Assembly: GCF_014268805.2 (NCBI RefSeq)
Contig: NZ_JABWRF020000001.1
Location: forward strand, 558,001-622,000
Origin: Pseudomonas farsensis
Lineage (GTDB): Bacteria; Pseudomonadota; Gammaproteobacteria; Pseudomonadales; Pseudomonadaceae
Reading direction: 5' to 3'
Length of the DNA stretch: 64,000 nt
Part shown: positions 8,841 through 18,945 of the stretch, in pieces
Layout: every line of letters starts with the position of its first letter
Position numbering within the stretch: position 1 is the stretch's first letter
The notes under the pieces: model-generated
Databases searched by the model: none
What the model was told of the DNA's origin: nothing
What the model saw: the letters and a program-made list of their open reading frames with translations, nothing else
Translations under genes and position numbers: made by a program

Positions 8841-8895
8841 GAACTTCTCTACCGCAAAGGTGGTACGGCCCCGCAAACGCGGCGGGGCAGGCTGG

Positions 8896-9837
8896 TCAGC
8901 GCTGGATTTCCCGGTCGCGGTCCAGTTCGTAAGGCAGGTCGAGCAGGGTCAGGCGCGGGCCTTCCAGGCTACCCAGGTGCAGGTTGTCATCGGCCACTGC
9001 ATCGGCGCTGAGCACGGCCAGCAGTTCGACATTGCTGCCGGTATCTGCGCCGAACACCACTTCGCCGACCGAAGAGCCATGGGGCGGCGAGAAAATGCCG
9101 GTGCCTGGCTGCGGCACGTCAGCGCCATCCAGGGCCAGGCGGTATTGGCGCCGTTTGAGCTTGCCCAGGTACTGCATGCGCGCAACGATTTCCTGGCCGG
9201 TATAACAGCCTTTCTTGAAACTGACGCCATCGACGGCCTGCAGGTTGATCATCTGCGGGATGAACAGCTCGCGGGTCGGGCCCATTACCTGGCCGATACC
9301 GGCCCGGACCTGGCCCAGCAGCCAATCGTTGAGCGAACCTTGCGCAAGCGTCGCGGCCAGCACCTGCGCGGTGCTGTCTGCCTGCGCAGCTGCAACCCAC
9401 AGCTCGCAACGGCCACTGCTGACGCGCACGGCGATCAACCCGTCGCCGCGGGCGGTGGCCCCGGCGTGGTCTGCCGGTGCTACGCCGAGCGCCTGCAGGG
9501 CAGCGTCACCTTGCTGTACGCCAAAGCGCACCCAGGCAGCGCTTTCGTCGCTGAGGGTGGCCTTGGAGAACACGGCGTACTTCTTCAGGTCGGCCAGTTG
9601 CGCCTCAATCAGCTCAGAGGCCATGGCCAGCAGGTAGCCATCGCCCTGCGGCAGGATGCGGAAGCTGGACTGCATGCGCCCTTTGACCATGCAGCGGGCG
9701 CCAAGGCTCGCGTGCTCGTCGCTGAGGTAGTTGATGTTGCAGGTAAGCTGGCCTTGCAGGAACTTGCCGGCATCGGAGCCGCGGACAGCGAGAACGCCCT
9801 CGTGGGTGAGCGTGCAGAAAAAAGCGGAATCGGCCAT
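8896..9837 (-). CDS. ygfZ: Folate-dependent Fe-S cluster protein YgfZ
   Basis: 313 residues of the GcvT-like YgfZ family. The diagnostic motif KGCYTGQEIVARMQYLGKLK is present with its conserved cysteine. YgfZ uses tetrahydrofolate and helps maintain certain [4Fe-4S] enzymes. It is divergent from sdhE, which helps insert FAD into succinate dehydrogenase; this neighbour pair is common in gammaproteobacteria. The ATG at 9837 (MADSAFFCTLTHEGVL) agrees with the domain start. Confidence 0.92.
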   Translation of the reverse strand: MADSAFFCTLTHEGVLAVRGSDAGKFLQGQLTCNINYLSDEHASLGARCMVKGRMQSSFRILPQGDGYLLAMASELIEAQLADLKKYAVFSKATLSDESAAWVRFGVQQGDAALQALGVAPADHAGATARGDGLIAVRVSSGRCELWVAAAQADSTAQVLAATLAQGSLNDWLLGQVRAGIGQVMGPTRELFIPQMINLQAVDGVSFKKGCYTGQEIVARMQYLGKLKRRQYRLALDGADVPQPGTGIFSPPHGSSVGEVVFGADTGSNVELLAVLSADAVADDNLHLGSLEGPRLTLLDLPYELDRDREIQR

Positions 9838-9970
9838 GGGTCATCGCGGTAACTGGAGACTGGCGGCCATCATAGAACGCCAGTAACAAAATAGGTAGGT
9901 GACTAGACCAACGCCCGGTGTCGCCGTGTTCGCTGCGCGGTATACTGCGCGCCCATTCGAGGAGGGCCCC

Positions 9971-10225
9971 ATGGTCGAACAAACTGAAATCAACCGGCTT
10001 TTCTGGCACAGCCGCCGCGGCATGCTGGAGCTCGACGTGCTGCTGGTACCTTTCACCCAGGAAGTTTATTCGACCCTGAGCGAAGCTGACCGCGAGCTGT
10101 ACGTTCGCCTGCTGGCCTGCGAAGACCAGGACATGTTTGGCTGGTTCATGGGGCGTAGCGAATCCGAAGACCCTGAGCTGCAGCGCATGGTCCGCATCAT
10201 CCTGGACCGTGTCCAGCCCAAGTAA
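9971..10225 (+). CDS. sdhE: Succinate dehydrogenase assembly factor SdhE (YgfY)
   Basis: 84 residues. The RGxxE signature of the SdhE/CptB family is present as [13 protein letters not shown], with the later [16 protein letters not shown] segment. It promotes covalent FAD attachment to SdhA. The ATG at 9971 follows a strong GAGGAGG ribosome-binding site; the frame is open further upstream but the family begins here. Its 3' end overlaps the GTG start of ygfX, so the two are coupled. Confidence 0.93.
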   Translation: MVEQTEINRLFWHSRRGMLELDVLLVPFTQEVYSTLSEADRELYVRLLACEDQDMFGWFMGRSESEDPELQRMVRIILDRVQPK

Positions 10226-10667
10226 TGCCTTCGAGTGCCGCTGGCAGGGCTCACGGCTGCTGCTCGCGGCCTATTTCGCAGCCTTGCTGGCCGCCTGCGC
10301 AACCCTTCTGCTGATCGCCGTGCCGGGCTGGCTTCGTCTGCTGCTGCTTACTGGCTGCCTGGCCCACGCCTGTTGGGTCATACCCCGTCGCATCTTGCTT
10401 GGCCATGCCAGCGCGATCACCGGGCTGCGCCGTGATCCGCGGGGTTGGCAGTTGTTCAGCCGCGCGCAGGGCTGGCAACCGGTGAGGCTGTGCCGTGACA
10501 GCATGGCGCTGCCCGGGCTGGTGGTGTTGCGCTTCGTGCCCCAAGGGCGATGGTTGCCGCGTAGCCAGTGTATTGCCCGCGACGCGCTCGACCCCGAACA
10601 GCACCGCAGGCTCAGGGTCAGGCTGAAATTCAGCCGGCGCCGGTGGGCTGCAGCGGTGGGGCGATAA
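10209..10667 (+). CDS. ygfX: YgfX-type small membrane protein
   Basis: 152 residues starting at a GTG (10209) inside the end of sdhE. It has an N-terminal [16 protein letters not shown] segment, two adjacent membrane helices and a basic cytosolic tail ([19 protein letters not shown]), the layout of the YgfX/CptA family. It pairs with sdhE in many gammaproteobacteria and has been discussed as the toxin half of a CptAB-type pair, which is disputed. An ATG further upstream in this frame lies deep inside sdhE and is unlikely. Confidence 0.8.
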   Translation: MSSPSNAFECRWQGSRLLLAAYFAALLAACATLLLIAVPGWLRLLLLTGCLAHACWVIPRRILLGHASAITGLRRDPRGWQLFSRAQGWQPVRLCRDSMALPGLVVLRFVPQGRWLPRSQCIARDALDPEQHRRLRVRLKFSRRRWAAAVGR

Positions 10668-10711
10668 GCCAAGCCGTGTTCATGGGGTTGGAGTCTGCGT
10701 AACCCAGTGCC

Positions 10712-11011
10712 GGCCTCATCGCAGGCTGTCGCCAGCTCCCACAGTGACCGTGTCCGGTATCACTCTCGCGGCTGGGCGCGGTGACTGTGGGAGATTCTAT
10801 GGTTTCGGGCAAGTCGCTTTTGATTGTGTAGGAGCGGCCTTGTGTCGCGAAGGGCTGCGAAGCAGCCCCAGGATCTGTGCAGCCACCAGAATCGCTGGGG
10901 CTGCTCCGCAGCCCTTCGCGACACAAGGCCGCTCCTACACTGACCGCGTAGACGGCACCGATACGGGATGGGCGAGCTCTGTGAGAGCTGGCGACAGCCT
11001 GCGATGAGGCC
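10712..11011. repeat. Composite REP repeat, family A, intact copy
   Basis: It fills most of the 376-bp ygfX-nadB gap, which holds no gene. Outer REP arms lie at about 10712-10741 and 10978-11011 in inverted orientation. Linker L (GAGATTCTATGGTTTCGGGC and on) leads into an inner hairpin at 10826-10940: arms 10826-10869 and 10897-10940 are complementary over 44 bp with one mismatch, around a 27-nt loop starting AGGATCTG. Linker R (TGACCGCGTAGACGGC) follows. Between two convergent genes it would also work as a transcription barrier. Confidence 0.88.
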
Positions 11012-11043
11012 AGTGCAGGCATGCACGGCCTCAGGCCAACGCC

Positions 11044-12648
11044 TCAGCGCGGGCTTAGTATGGTATCCATCGCCTCGGGCAGCATCGCCGGGTAATCCAG
11101 GGTGTAATGCAGGCCACGGCTTTCCTTGCGTTGCATGGCCGAGCGAATCATCAGTTCGGCCACCTGCGCCAGGTTGCGCAGCTCGATCAGGTCGCGGCTG
11201 ACCTTGTAGTTACTGTAGAACTCGTCGATCTCGTCCAGCAGCAGGCGCACCCGGTGTTCGGCCCGCTGCAGGCGCTTGCTGGTGCGCACGATACCGACGT
11301 AGTCCCACATGAAGCGCCGCAGTTCGTCCCAGTTGTGAGCGATGATCACATCTTCGTCGGAGTCGGTGACCTGGCTTGCGTCCCAGCAGGGCAGGGCAGT
11401 GGGCATGCCTACCTCGCCCAGCATCGCCTCGATGTCCGCAGCCGCCGCACGGCCATAGACGAAGCATTCAAGCAGTGAGTTGCTGGCCATGCGGTTGGCG
11501 CCGTGCAGCCCGGTGAAGCTGGTCTCGCCGATGGCGTACAGGCCTGGCACGTCGGTATGGCCGCGCTCGTCGACCATCACCCCGCCGCAGGTGTAGTGGG
11601 CAGCGGGCACTACCGGGATCGGCTGGCGGGTAATGTCGATGCCGAACGTCAGGCAGCGCTCGTAGACGGTGGGGAAGTGGGCCTTGATGAACTCGGCGGG
11701 CTTGTGGCTGATATCCAGGTATACGCAGTCCACGCCCAGGCGTTTCATTTCATGGTCGATGGCGCGGGCGACGATGTCGCGTGGGGCCAGCTCTTCGCGC
11801 GGGTCGAAGCGCGGCATGAAGCGCTCGCCGTTGGGCAGGCGCAGCAGGGCGCCTTCGCCACGCAGTGCTTCGGTCACCAGAAAACTCTTGGCCTGCGGGT
11901 GGTACAGGCAGGTCGGGTGGAACTGGTTGAACTCAAGGTTGGCCACCCTGCAGCCGGCGCGCCATGCCATGGCGATACCGTCGCCGCAAGCGCCGTCGGG
12001 GTTGCTGGTATAGAGGTACACCTTGGCCGCGCCGCCGGTGGCCAGCACCGTGAAGCGCGCGCCGAAGGTGTCGACTTCACCGGTGTTGCGGTCCAGCACG
12101 TAGGCCCCCAGGCAACGTTCACCATCAAGCCCCAGGCGCCGCTCGGTGATCAGGTCGACGGCTACGCGCTGTTCCAGCAATTCGATGTTGGGCCGGCGCC
12201 GCGCCTGCTCCAGCAGGGTCTTGAAGATTGCCGCCCCGGTGGCATCGGCGGCGTGGATGATGCGCCGATGGCTGTGGCCGCCTTCGCGGGTCAGGTGAAA
12301 TTCGAAACCACCGTCCTCCACGCCATGCTGCTCGTCGCGGGTAAACGGCACGCCTTGCTCGATCAGCCACTCGATGGCTTCGCGGCTGTGCTCCACGGTA
12401 AAACGCACCGCGTCTTCATGGCACAAGCCGCCGCCGGCATTGAGCGTGTCTTCGACATGCGACTGCACGGTATCGGTGTTGTCCAGTACAGCGGCCACGC
12501 CGCCCTGGGCCCAGAACGTCGAGCCGTTGGCCAGGTCGCCCTTGCTCAGCACGGCAATACGCAGGTGGCCAGGAAGGTTCAGGGCAAGGCTCAGGCCCGC
12601 CGCGCCACTGCCGATCACCAGGACATCATGTTGGAATTGTTGGCTCAT
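11044..12648 (-). CDS. nadB: L-aspartate oxidase NadB
   Basis: 534 residues, normal for NadB. FAD binding is shown by [19 protein letters not shown] at residues 11-29; the active-site region [19 protein letters not shown] and the [20 protein letters not shown] segment near the C-terminal third are typical. It oxidises L-aspartate to iminoaspartate, the first step of de novo NAD synthesis. It is divergent from algU, as in other pseudomonads I know. The ATG at 12648 gives the expected N-terminus [15 protein letters not shown]. Confidence 0.95.
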   Translation of the reverse strand: MSQQFQHDVLVIGSGAAGLSLALNLPGHLRIAVLSKGDLANGSTFWAQGGVAAVLDNTDTVQSHVEDTLNAGGGLCHEDAVRFTVEHSREAIEWLIEQGVPFTRDEQHGVEDGGFEFHLTREGGHSHRRIIHAADATGAAIFKTLLEQARRRPNIELLEQRVAVDLITERRLGLDGERCLGAYVLDRNTGEVDTFGARFTVLATGGAAKVYLYTSNPDGACGDGIAMAWRAGCRVANLEFNQFHPTCLYHPQAKSFLVTEALRGEGALLRLPNGERFMPRFDPREELAPRDIVARAIDHEMKRLGVDCVYLDISHKPAEFIKAHFPTVYERCLTFGIDITRQPIPVVPAAHYTCGGVMVDERGHTDVPGLYAIGETSFTGLHGANRMASNSLLECFVYGRAAAADIEAMLGEVGMPTALPCWDASQVTDSDEDVIIAHNWDELRRFMWDYVGIVRTSKRLQRAEHRVRLLLDEIDEFYSNYKVSRDLIELRNLAQVAELMIRSAMQRKESRGLHYTLDYPAMLPEAMDTILSPR

Positions 12649-12803
12649 GTCGGGGCACTAGTAATCTTGAGGGGGGGCACGGCACAATAGTCGAGCGTAG
12701 ATGGCAATGTGAAACTATCGTGAAATCGCCCAGGGACGCCTTTATAGCAGCCCTGAGTGGCAGATTTCCATTGGCGCTTGCGAGCTGCCGGTGATCTTCT
12801 TGG

Positions 12804-12831
12804 GAACTTTCCGACGCCCGTGGAAATCCTA
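12804..12831 (+). promoter_or_regulatory. algU: Possible second sigma-22 type promoter upstream of algU
   Basis: GAACTT at 12804-12809 is followed after 17 bases by TCCTA at 12827-12831. This resembles the AlgU/RpoE consensus (GAACTT and TCTGA) but the -10 is imperfect. It lies about 255 bp before the algU start. The rest of the 437-bp nadB-algU gap contains no gene that I can see. Confidence 0.3.
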
Positions 12832-12999
12832 TGAAGGCTGCCCGTACGCCACATATTGTCGCGGCGACGCAGGGCGGCAGCTCTATCTTGGGCTGGCACC
12901 TGTGTAACGAAACCTGATTATTGACGCAGCCGGCAGTGATCGCGCTGCGACTTTCGTGCGAGCCGACCAAGGGCCGCAGGAAACTTGCTTGGAGGGGGA

Positions 13000-13026
13000 G
13001 AACTTTTGCGTAAAGCCCGAGTCTAT
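13000..13026 (+). promoter_or_regulatory. algU: Sigma-22 (AlgU) autoregulatory promoter of algU
   Basis: GAACTT at 13000-13005, a 16-base spacer and TCTAT at 13022-13026 match the AlgU-dependent promoter type; the GAACTT box is perfect. It lies about 60 bp before the algU start codon and closely resembles the P. aeruginosa algU autoregulated promoter as I recall it. It would let released AlgU amplify its own operon. Confidence 0.75.
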
Positions 13027-13085
13027 GGTTGCAAGCCTGAACGATGGCAAGCGCAACGCTCCTTCGAGCTTACTGAGGAGTGTTC

Positions 13086-13667
13086 ATGCTAACCCAGGAA
13101 GAGGATCAGCAGCTTGTCGAGCGCGTGCAGCGCGGCGACAGGCGAGCGTTCGATCTGTTGGTGCTGAAGTATCAGCACAAGATTCTCGGGTTGATCGTGC
13201 GTTTCGTACACGACACCCATGAGGCGCAGGACGTGGCGCAGGAAGCCTTTATCAAGGCATACCGGGCGCTCGGCAATTTCCGCGGTGACAGTGCGTTTTA
13301 CACGTGGCTGTACCGCATCGCCATTAACACGGCGAAGAACTATCTGGTGTCCCGCGGTAGAAGGCCGCCAGACAGTGATGTGAGCTCCGAGGATGCGGAG
13401 TTTTACGACGGCGATCATGGCCTCAAGGATCTCGAGTCCCCAGAGCGCTCGTTGTTGCGGGATGAAATCGAAGGCACTGTCCATCGCACCATCCAGCAAC
13501 TCCCGGAAGATTTGCGTACGGCCCTGACGCTGCGTGAGTTCGATGGTCTGAGTTACGAAGACATTGCCAGTGTCATGCAATGTCCGGTGGGCACCGTGCG
13601 CTCTCGAATTTTCCGCGCTCGGGAGGCCATTGACAAAGCCCTGCAACCGTTGTTGCAGGACACCTGA
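13086..13667 (+). CDS. algU: Extracytoplasmic-stress sigma factor AlgU (RpoE, sigma-22)
   Basis: 193 residues, the AlgU length. Region 2 carries DTHEAQDVAQEAFIKAYRAL and region 4 carries GLSYEDIASVMQCPVGTVRS, the DNA-binding helix-turn-helix. The start ATG at 13086 (MLTQEEDQQLVERVQRG) is preceded by GAGGAG. AlgU directs RNA polymerase to envelope-stress and, in related species, alginate genes. It is held inactive by MucA encoded next in the operon. Sequence is nearly that of the P. aeruginosa protein. Confidence 0.97.
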   Translation: MLTQEEDQQLVERVQRGDRRAFDLLVLKYQHKILGLIVRFVHDTHEAQDVAQEAFIKAYRALGNFRGDSAFYTWLYRIAINTAKNYLVSRGRRPPDSDVSSEDAEFYDGDHGLKDLESPERSLLRDEIEGTVHRTIQQLPEDLRTALTLREFDGLSYEDIASVMQCPVGTVRSRIFRAREAIDKALQPLLQDT

Positions 13668-13698
13668 GACAGCGGCGACAGCCAAGAGAGGAACCGCC

Positions 13699-14289
13699 AT
13701 GAGTCGTGAAGCTTTGCAGGAATCGCTGTCCGCAGTAATGGACAACCAAGCGGACGAACTGGAACTGCGCCGGGTGCTGAGTGCAGCCGACGATTCCGAA
13801 ACCCGTGCCACCTGGGCGCGCTACCAGGTAGCCCGTGCAGCGATGCACAAGGAACTGCTGCTGCCCAAGCTGGATATCGCGGCGGCCGTGTCGGCTGCAC
13901 TGGCTGATGAAGCCGTGCCGACCAAGGTCAAGCGAGGCCCATGGCGTAGCCTCGGCCGTCTGGCTGTTGCGGCATCGGTAACCGTTGCGGTGCTGGCAGG
14001 CGTGCGCTTGTACAACCAGGATGAAATCACCGGTGCCGAGCTTGCTGCTCAGCAGCCCGTGCAGCAAGGCGTGACCGTGCCTCAGGCACAGGGGCCGGCA
14101 GTGCTGGCCGGCTACAGCGAAAGCGCCGACCAGGCAACTGGCCCGATGGCCAACGGTGTACTGCAGAACCAGGCCGGCTGGGATCAGCGTCTGCCAGGTT
14201 ACCTGCGCCAGCACGCTCAGGAATCTGCGCTCAAAGGCACCGAAACCGCACTGCCTTACGCCCGCGCTGCCAGCCTGGAAAACCGTTAA
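13699..14289 (+). CDS. mucA: Anti-sigma factor MucA
   Basis: 196 residues. The cytoplasmic N-terminal domain (MSREALQESLSAVMDNQADE) binds AlgU. One membrane helix lies at about residues 85-104, and the periplasmic tail ends in ALPYARAASLENR, where regulated proteolysis starts in P. aeruginosa. The gene is full length with no premature stop, so this is not a mucA-type mucoid strain. It begins 31 bases after algU with a GAGAGGAA ribosome-binding sequence. Confidence 0.96.
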   Translation: MSREALQESLSAVMDNQADELELRRVLSAADDSETRATWARYQVARAAMHKELLLPKLDIAAAVSAALADEAVPTKVKRGPWRSLGRLAVAASVTVAVLAGVRLYNQDEITGAELAAQQPVQQGVTVPQAQGPAVLAGYSESADQATGPMANGVLQNQAGWDQRLPGYLRQHAQESALKGTETALPYARAASLENR

Positions 14290-14301
14290 GTAAGGAAGAT
14301 C

Positions 14302-15267
14302 ATGCGCGCGCTACCTCTCCTGTCGCTGCTGCTGGCCAGCAGCTTCACGGTGCAGGCCTTGGCCGCCAACTCATCGCCTGAGGCGACTGAGTGGCTGAAC
14401 AAGCTGGCCCGGGCCGAACAAGCGCAGAGCTACCAGGGTTCGTTCGTCTATGAACGCAATGGTAGCTTCTCGAGCCACGATATCTGGCACCGCGTCCAGA
14501 ACGGCAAAATCAGCGAGCGGTTGTTGCAGCTCGATGGCAAAGCCCAGGAAATCGTGCGTGTCGATGGCAAGGTACAGTGCGTCAGTGGTGCGTTGGTGAG
14601 TGGCGTGGGTGCCCCTGCCGACACCACGCTGCGAGTGCTTGATCCTCTGAAACTCATCAGCTGGTACGACCTGAGCGTTGCGGGCAAGTCCCGCGTCGCC
14701 GGTCGTGATGCGGTGATCGTGACCCTCACGCCCCGTGACCAGCATCGCTACGCGTTCGAATTGCACCTGGACCGCAAGACCGGTCTGCCCCTGCGCTCGT
14801 TGATGCTCAACGACAAAGGGCAACTGCTTGAGCGCTTCCAGATGACCCGTCTCGATACCGACGACGCCCTCAGCGACAGCGACCTTGCCGGCAGTGATGC
14901 CTGCAAAGCGGTCGAGCCGGTCGCTACAACTACTGCTCAAGCCGTCGCCGGCTGGCGTTCGGACTGGCTTCCGCCAGGTTTCGAGCTGATCAACAGTGCT
15001 GTGCGCCGCGACCCTGCACGCAAGAGCACGGTCAGCAGCCTCATGTACGACGATGGCCTTGCCCGCTTCTCGGTGTTCCTTGAGCCCGTGCCGGAAGGCG
15101 CAGGCACCGATACTCGCGCCCAGTTAGGCCCCACCGTTGCAGTTTCACGCCACTTGACTACGCCTTCTGGCAAAGTGATGGTCACTGTGGTCGGCGAAAT
15201 TCCATTGGGCACGGCCGAGCGCGTGGCGCTGTCGATCCGTGCACAAGATGCCCAGGCGCGCCAATGA
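14302..15267 (+). CDS. mucB: Periplasmic MucA-protecting protein MucB (RseB type)
   Basis: 321 residues with a signal peptide ending around LAAN (residues 19-22). The mature part is RseB-like: an N-terminal lipid-binding fold (SYQGSFVYERNGSFSSHDIW) and a C-terminal domain beginning near SDWLPPGFELINSAVRR. MucB binds the periplasmic part of MucA and shields it from cleavage. It follows mucA after 12 bases with AAGGAAG as ribosome-binding site. Confidence 0.94.
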   Translation: MRALPLLSLLLASSFTVQALAANSSPEATEWLNKLARAEQAQSYQGSFVYERNGSFSSHDIWHRVQNGKISERLLQLDGKAQEIVRVDGKVQCVSGALVSGVGAPADTTLRVLDPLKLISWYDLSVAGKSRVAGRDAVIVTLTPRDQHRYAFELHLDRKTGLPLRSLMLNDKGQLLERFQMTRLDTDDALSDSDLAGSDACKAVEPVATTTAQAVAGWRSDWLPPGFELINSAVRRDPARKSTVSSLMYDDGLARFSVFLEPVPEGAGTDTRAQLGPTVAVSRHLTTPSGKVMVTVVGEIPLGTAERVALSIRAQDAQARQ

Positions 15268-15433
15268 CGGTGGGCTTCCTGACAGCTCTTGTTACACACA
15301 GCTGACATGAAATTAACCCATTGTCATTTGCAATCCAGCCATAAATTTTCTATAGGTCAGGCTTCTTGAAGTCTGGCCTTTCCTGCGTTCGCAGGGGACT
15401 TTTGCCAACTACGCTCGTTGTGACGGGAGCCGT

Positions 15434-16867
15434 ATGTCAATACCACGCTTGAAACCCTACCTATCGATGTTTGCCGCTGTGCTGATGCTGGGCCAGGTGC
15501 TCACCGCGCAGGCCGAGGAATCATTGCCGGACTTCACCACTCTGGTCGAGCAAGCCTCGCCGGCGGTGGTGAACATCAGTACCAAGCAGAAACTGCCGGA
15601 CCGGCGCGTCGCTGCCGGGCAGATGCCTGACCTCGAAGGCCTGCCGCCGATGTTCCGCGAGTTCTTCGAGCGCAACATGCCGCAGCAACCCCGTTCGCCC
15701 CGTGGCGACCGTCAGCGTGAGGCGCAGTCGCTGGGTTCGGGCTTCATCATTTCCAGCGACGGCTACGTGTTGACCAACAACCACGTGGTCGCCGACGCCG
15801 ACGAGATCATCGTCCGCCTGTCCGACCGCAGCGAGCTGCAAGCCAAGCTGGTCGGTACCGACCCGCGTACCGACGTGGCCTTGCTCAAGGTCGAAGGCAA
15901 GAACCTGCCGATCGTCAAGCTGGGCGACTCCGAGAAACTCAAAGTCGGTGAATGGGTGCTGGCCATTGGCTCGCCGTTCGGCTTCGACCATTCGGTGACC
16001 AAAGGTATCGTCAGTGCCAAGGGCCGTACGCTGCCCAACGACACCTATGTGCCGTTCATTCAGACCGACGTCGCCATCAACCCCGGTAACTCCGGTGGCC
16101 CGCTGTTCAACATGAAAGGCGAAGTGGTGGGTATCAACTCGCAGATCTTCACCCGTTCCGGCGGCTTCATGGGCCTGTCGTTCGCCATCCCGATCGACGT
16201 CGCCATCGATGTCTCCAACCAGCTGAAGAAAGACGGCAAGGTCAGCCGCGGCTGGCTGGGTGTGGTCATTCAGGAGGTCAACAAGGACCTCGCCGAGTCG
16301 TTCGGCCTGGAAAAACCCGCCGGTGCGCTGGTGGCGCAGGTGCTTGAAGACGGCCCGGCCGCCAAGGGTGGCTTGCAGGTCGGTGACGTGATCCTGAGCA
16401 TGAACGGCCAGCCGATCGTCATGTCCGCTGACCTGCCGCACCTGGTGGGTAGCCTCAAGGATGGCGCCAAGGCCAAGCTGGACATCATCCGCAATGGCAA
16501 GCGCCAGACCCTGGATGTGACCATTGGCGCCTTGCCCGATGACGACGCCGACATCACCAGCGGCGCTCAAGGCAGCACCGAGCGCAGCAGCAACCGCCTG
16601 GGTGTTGCGGTCGCCGACCTTACCGCCGAGCAGAAGAAGGCCCTTGAGCTCAAAGGCGGCGTAGTCATCAAGGAAGTCCAGGACGGCCCGGCGGCGCTGA
16701 TCGGCCTGCGCCCGGGTGATGTCATCAGCCACCTGAACAACCAGGCCATCGCTTCGGCCAAGGAGTTCACCGAGATTGCCAAGGAGCTGCCGAAGAACCG
16801 TTCGGTATCGATGCGCGTGCTGCGTCAAGGCCGTGCAAGCTTCATCACGTTCAAGCTCGCTGAATAA
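15434..16867 (+). CDS. mucD: Periplasmic serine protease MucD (DegP type)
   Basis: 477 residues with a signal peptide cleaved near AQAEE. The catalytic triad is visible: His117 in TNNHVVADADE, Asp147 in RTDVALLKV and Ser220 in NPGNSGGPLFN. Two PDZ domains follow (about residues 280-370 and 395-470). MucD removes misfolded periplasmic proteins that would trigger MucA cleavage. A 166-bp gap separates it from mucB, with no mucC gene, so it may have its own promoter. A strong terminator follows. Confidence 0.95.
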   Translation: MSIPRLKPYLSMFAAVLMLGQVLTAQAEESLPDFTTLVEQASPAVVNISTKQKLPDRRVAAGQMPDLEGLPPMFREFFERNMPQQPRSPRGDRQREAQSLGSGFIISSDGYVLTNNHVVADADEIIVRLSDRSELQAKLVGTDPRTDVALLKVEGKNLPIVKLGDSEKLKVGEWVLAIGSPFGFDHSVTKGIVSAKGRTLPNDTYVPFIQTDVAINPGNSGGPLFNMKGEVVGINSQIFTRSGGFMGLSFAIPIDVAIDVSNQLKKDGKVSRGWLGVVIQEVNKDLAESFGLEKPAGALVAQVLEDGPAAKGGLQVGDVILSMNGQPIVMSADLPHLVGSLKDGAKAKLDIIRNGKRQTLDVTIGALPDDDADITSGAQGSTERSSNRLGVAVADLTAEQKKALELKGGVVIKEVQDGPAALIGLRPGDVISHLNNQAIASAKEFTEIAKELPKNRSVSMRVLRQGRASFITFKLAE

Positions 16868-16884
16868 GCTGAGAGTGATGTAGG

Positions 16885-16910
16885 AAAAGGGCAGCTTCGG
16901 CTGCCCTTTT
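16885..16910 (+). terminator. Rho-independent terminator after mucD
   Basis: AAAAGGGCAGC, a TTCG tetraloop and GCTGCCCTTTT form an 11-bp stem ending in a T run. It closes the algU-mucABD operon 18 bases after the mucD stop. Further on, about 16937-17030, lies a degraded REP-like stretch before the lepA promoter region. Confidence 0.9.
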
Positions 16911-17140
16911 GCCGTAAGAACGGGCGCTCAACACCCCGCGTGAGAGCGGGCCTGCCCCGCGATAGGGCCCTGCCAGGCAATATCGTGCCTTGTAGCGCCC
17001 CATCGTAGGGCGCGCGCCGCTGCCACAGGGTTTGTATACAGGCCGACAGAGGAATCTCCCATATCCTTCCGGCTTGAGGTACAATTCCCGGCTATTTTTC
17101 GGCGGGCGTCCGGCTCGCAGCCTTTTCCGAGTGTTGACCC

Positions 17141-18940
17141 GTGAGTGATTTGAGTCATATCCGCAATTTCTCCATCATCGCCCACATCGACCATGGCAAG
17201 TCGACGCTGGCCGACCGTTTCATCCAGATGTGCGGTGGCCTGACTGCGCGTGAAATGGAAGCCCAGGTCCTCGATTCCATGGACCTGGAGCGCGAACGCG
17301 GGATCACCATCAAGGCCCACAGCGTCACGCTGCACTACAAGGCACAGGACGGTAAAACCTACCAGCTGAACTTCATCGATACCCCCGGCCACGTCGACTT
17401 CACCTACGAAGTCTCGCGTTCGCTGGCGGCGTGCGAGGGTGCACTGCTGGTGGTCGACGCCGGCCAGGGCGTCGAAGCCCAGTCCGTGGCCAACTGCTAT
17501 ACCGCCATCGAGCAGGGCCTGGAAGTCATGCCCGTACTCAACAAGATGGACCTGCCCCAGGCCGACCCGGACCGCGTCAAGGACGAGATCGAGAAGATCA
17601 TCGGCATCGATGCCACCGACGCCGTGGCGTGCAGCGCCAAGAGCGGCATGGGTGTGGACGAGGTGCTCGAGCGCCTGGTGCAGACCATCCCCGCACCGGT
17701 TGGCGAAATCGACGCGCCGCTGCAAGCGCTGATCATCGACTCCTGGTTCGACAACTATCTGGGCGTGGTCTCGCTGGTGCGCGTGCGCCAGGGCCGGGTC
17801 AAGAAAGGCGACAAGATCCTGGTCAAGTCCACCGGCAAGCTGCACCTGGTCGACAGCGTCGGTGTCTTCACCCCCAAGCACACGCAAACTGCCGACCTCA
17901 AGGCCGGCGAAGTGGGCTTCATCATCGCCAGCATCAAGGACATTCACGGTGCGCCGGTCGGTGACACCCTGACCCTGTCCACGACCCCAGAGGTCGAGGT
18001 GCTGTCGGGCTTCAAGAAGATCCAGCCGCAGGTCTACGCCGGCCTGTTCCCGGTCAGCTCCGACGACTTCGAAGACTTCCGCGATGCCCTGCAGAAGCTC
18101 ACCCTGAACGACTCGTCGCTGCAGTACATGCCAGAAAGCTCCGACGCCCTGGGCTTTGGCTTCCGTTGCGGCTTCCTCGGCATGCTGCACATGGAGATCA
18201 TCCAGGAGCGCCTTGAGCGCGAGTACGACCTGGACCTGATCACCACTGCGCCAAGCGTGATCTTCGAGCTCGAACTCAAGACCGGCGAGACCATCACCGT
18301 CGACAACCCGTCGAAGTTGCCCGATGTGTCTGCGGTCACCGAATTCCGCGAGCCGATCGTCACTGCTACCATCCTGGTGCCGCAGGAGCACCTGGGTAAC
18401 GTGATTACCCTGTGCATCGAAAAACGCGGTGTGCAGCGTGACATGCAGTTCCTCGGCAGCCAGGTGCAAGTGCGCTATGACATGCCGATGAACGAAGTGG
18501 TGCTGGACTTCTTCGACCGTCTCAAGTCCACCAGCCGTGGCTACGCCTCGCTGGACTACCATTTCGATCGCTACCAGCCGGCCAACCTGGTCAAGCTGGA
18601 CGTGCTGATCAACGGTGACAAGGTCGACGCCCTGGCACTGATCGTGCACCGCGACAACGCGGCCTACAAAGGCCGTGCGCTGACCGAAAAAATGAAGGAA
18701 CTGATCCCGCGGCAGATGTTCGATGTGGCGATCCAGGCAGCCATTGGCGGCCAGATCATCGCCCGGACAACCGTCAAGGCGCTCAGAAAGAACGTACTGG
18801 CCAAGTGTTACGGCGGCGACGTCAGCCGTAAGAAGAAGCTGCTCGAGAAGCAGAAGGCCGGTAAAAAACGCATGAAGCAGGTGGGTAACGTGGAAATTCC
18901 ACAGGAAGCCTTCCTCGCCGTGCTCAGGTTGGATAGCTAG
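17141..18940 (+). CDS. lepA: Elongation factor 4, LepA
   Basis: 599 residues, the standard length. The GTPase P-loop is [15 protein letters not shown], with DTPGHVDF and NKMDLP as G3 and G4. The C-terminal LepA-specific domain includes [20 protein letters not shown]. It starts with GTG at 17141, giving the usual N-terminus [18 protein letters not shown]. LepA acts on ribosomes during elongation or initiation under stress. It is followed after 5 bases by lepB, a conserved pair. Confidence 0.97.
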   Translation: MSDLSHIRNFSIIAHIDHGKSTLADRFIQMCGGLTAREMEAQVLDSMDLERERGITIKAHSVTLHYKAQDGKTYQLNFIDTPGHVDFTYEVSRSLAACEGALLVVDAGQGVEAQSVANCYTAIEQGLEVMPVLNKMDLPQADPDRVKDEIEKIIGIDATDAVACSAKSGMGVDEVLERLVQTIPAPVGEIDAPLQALIIDSWFDNYLGVVSLVRVRQGRVKKGDKILVKSTGKLHLVDSVGVFTPKHTQTADLKAGEVGFIIASIKDIHGAPVGDTLTLSTTPEVEVLSGFKKIQPQVYAGLFPVSSDDFEDFRDALQKLTLNDSSLQYMPESSDALGFGFRCGFLGMLHMEIIQERLEREYDLDLITTAPSVIFELELKTGETITVDNPSKLPDVSAVTEFREPIVTATILVPQEHLGNVITLCIEKRGVQRDMQFLGSQVQVRYDMPMNEVVLDFFDRLKSTSRGYASLDYHFDRYQPANLVKLDVLINGDKVDALALIVHRDNAAYKGRALTEKMKELIPRQMFDVAIQAAIGGQIIARTTVKALRKNVLAKCYGGDVSRKKKLLEKQKAGKKRMKQVGNVEIPQEAFLAVLRLDS

Positions 18941-18945
18941 GTCCT

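Noticed and set aside
10744..11007. Short open frames inside the composite repeats, also near 23123, 45221 and 63185
   Set aside because: They translate palindromic repeat DNA and recur with every copy, which explains their similarity to each other.
13699..14289. Search for a mucoid-type truncation in mucA
   Set aside because: The gene is full length with an intact membrane helix and periplasmic tail.
16937..17030. REP-like stretch before lepA
   Set aside because: Only one arm (GAGAGCGGGCCTGCCCCGCG) is clear and the other is too degraded to call a defined element.
16928..18649. Open frame antisense to lepA
   Set aside because: It lies opposite a universally conserved GTPase gene and has no family resemblance.
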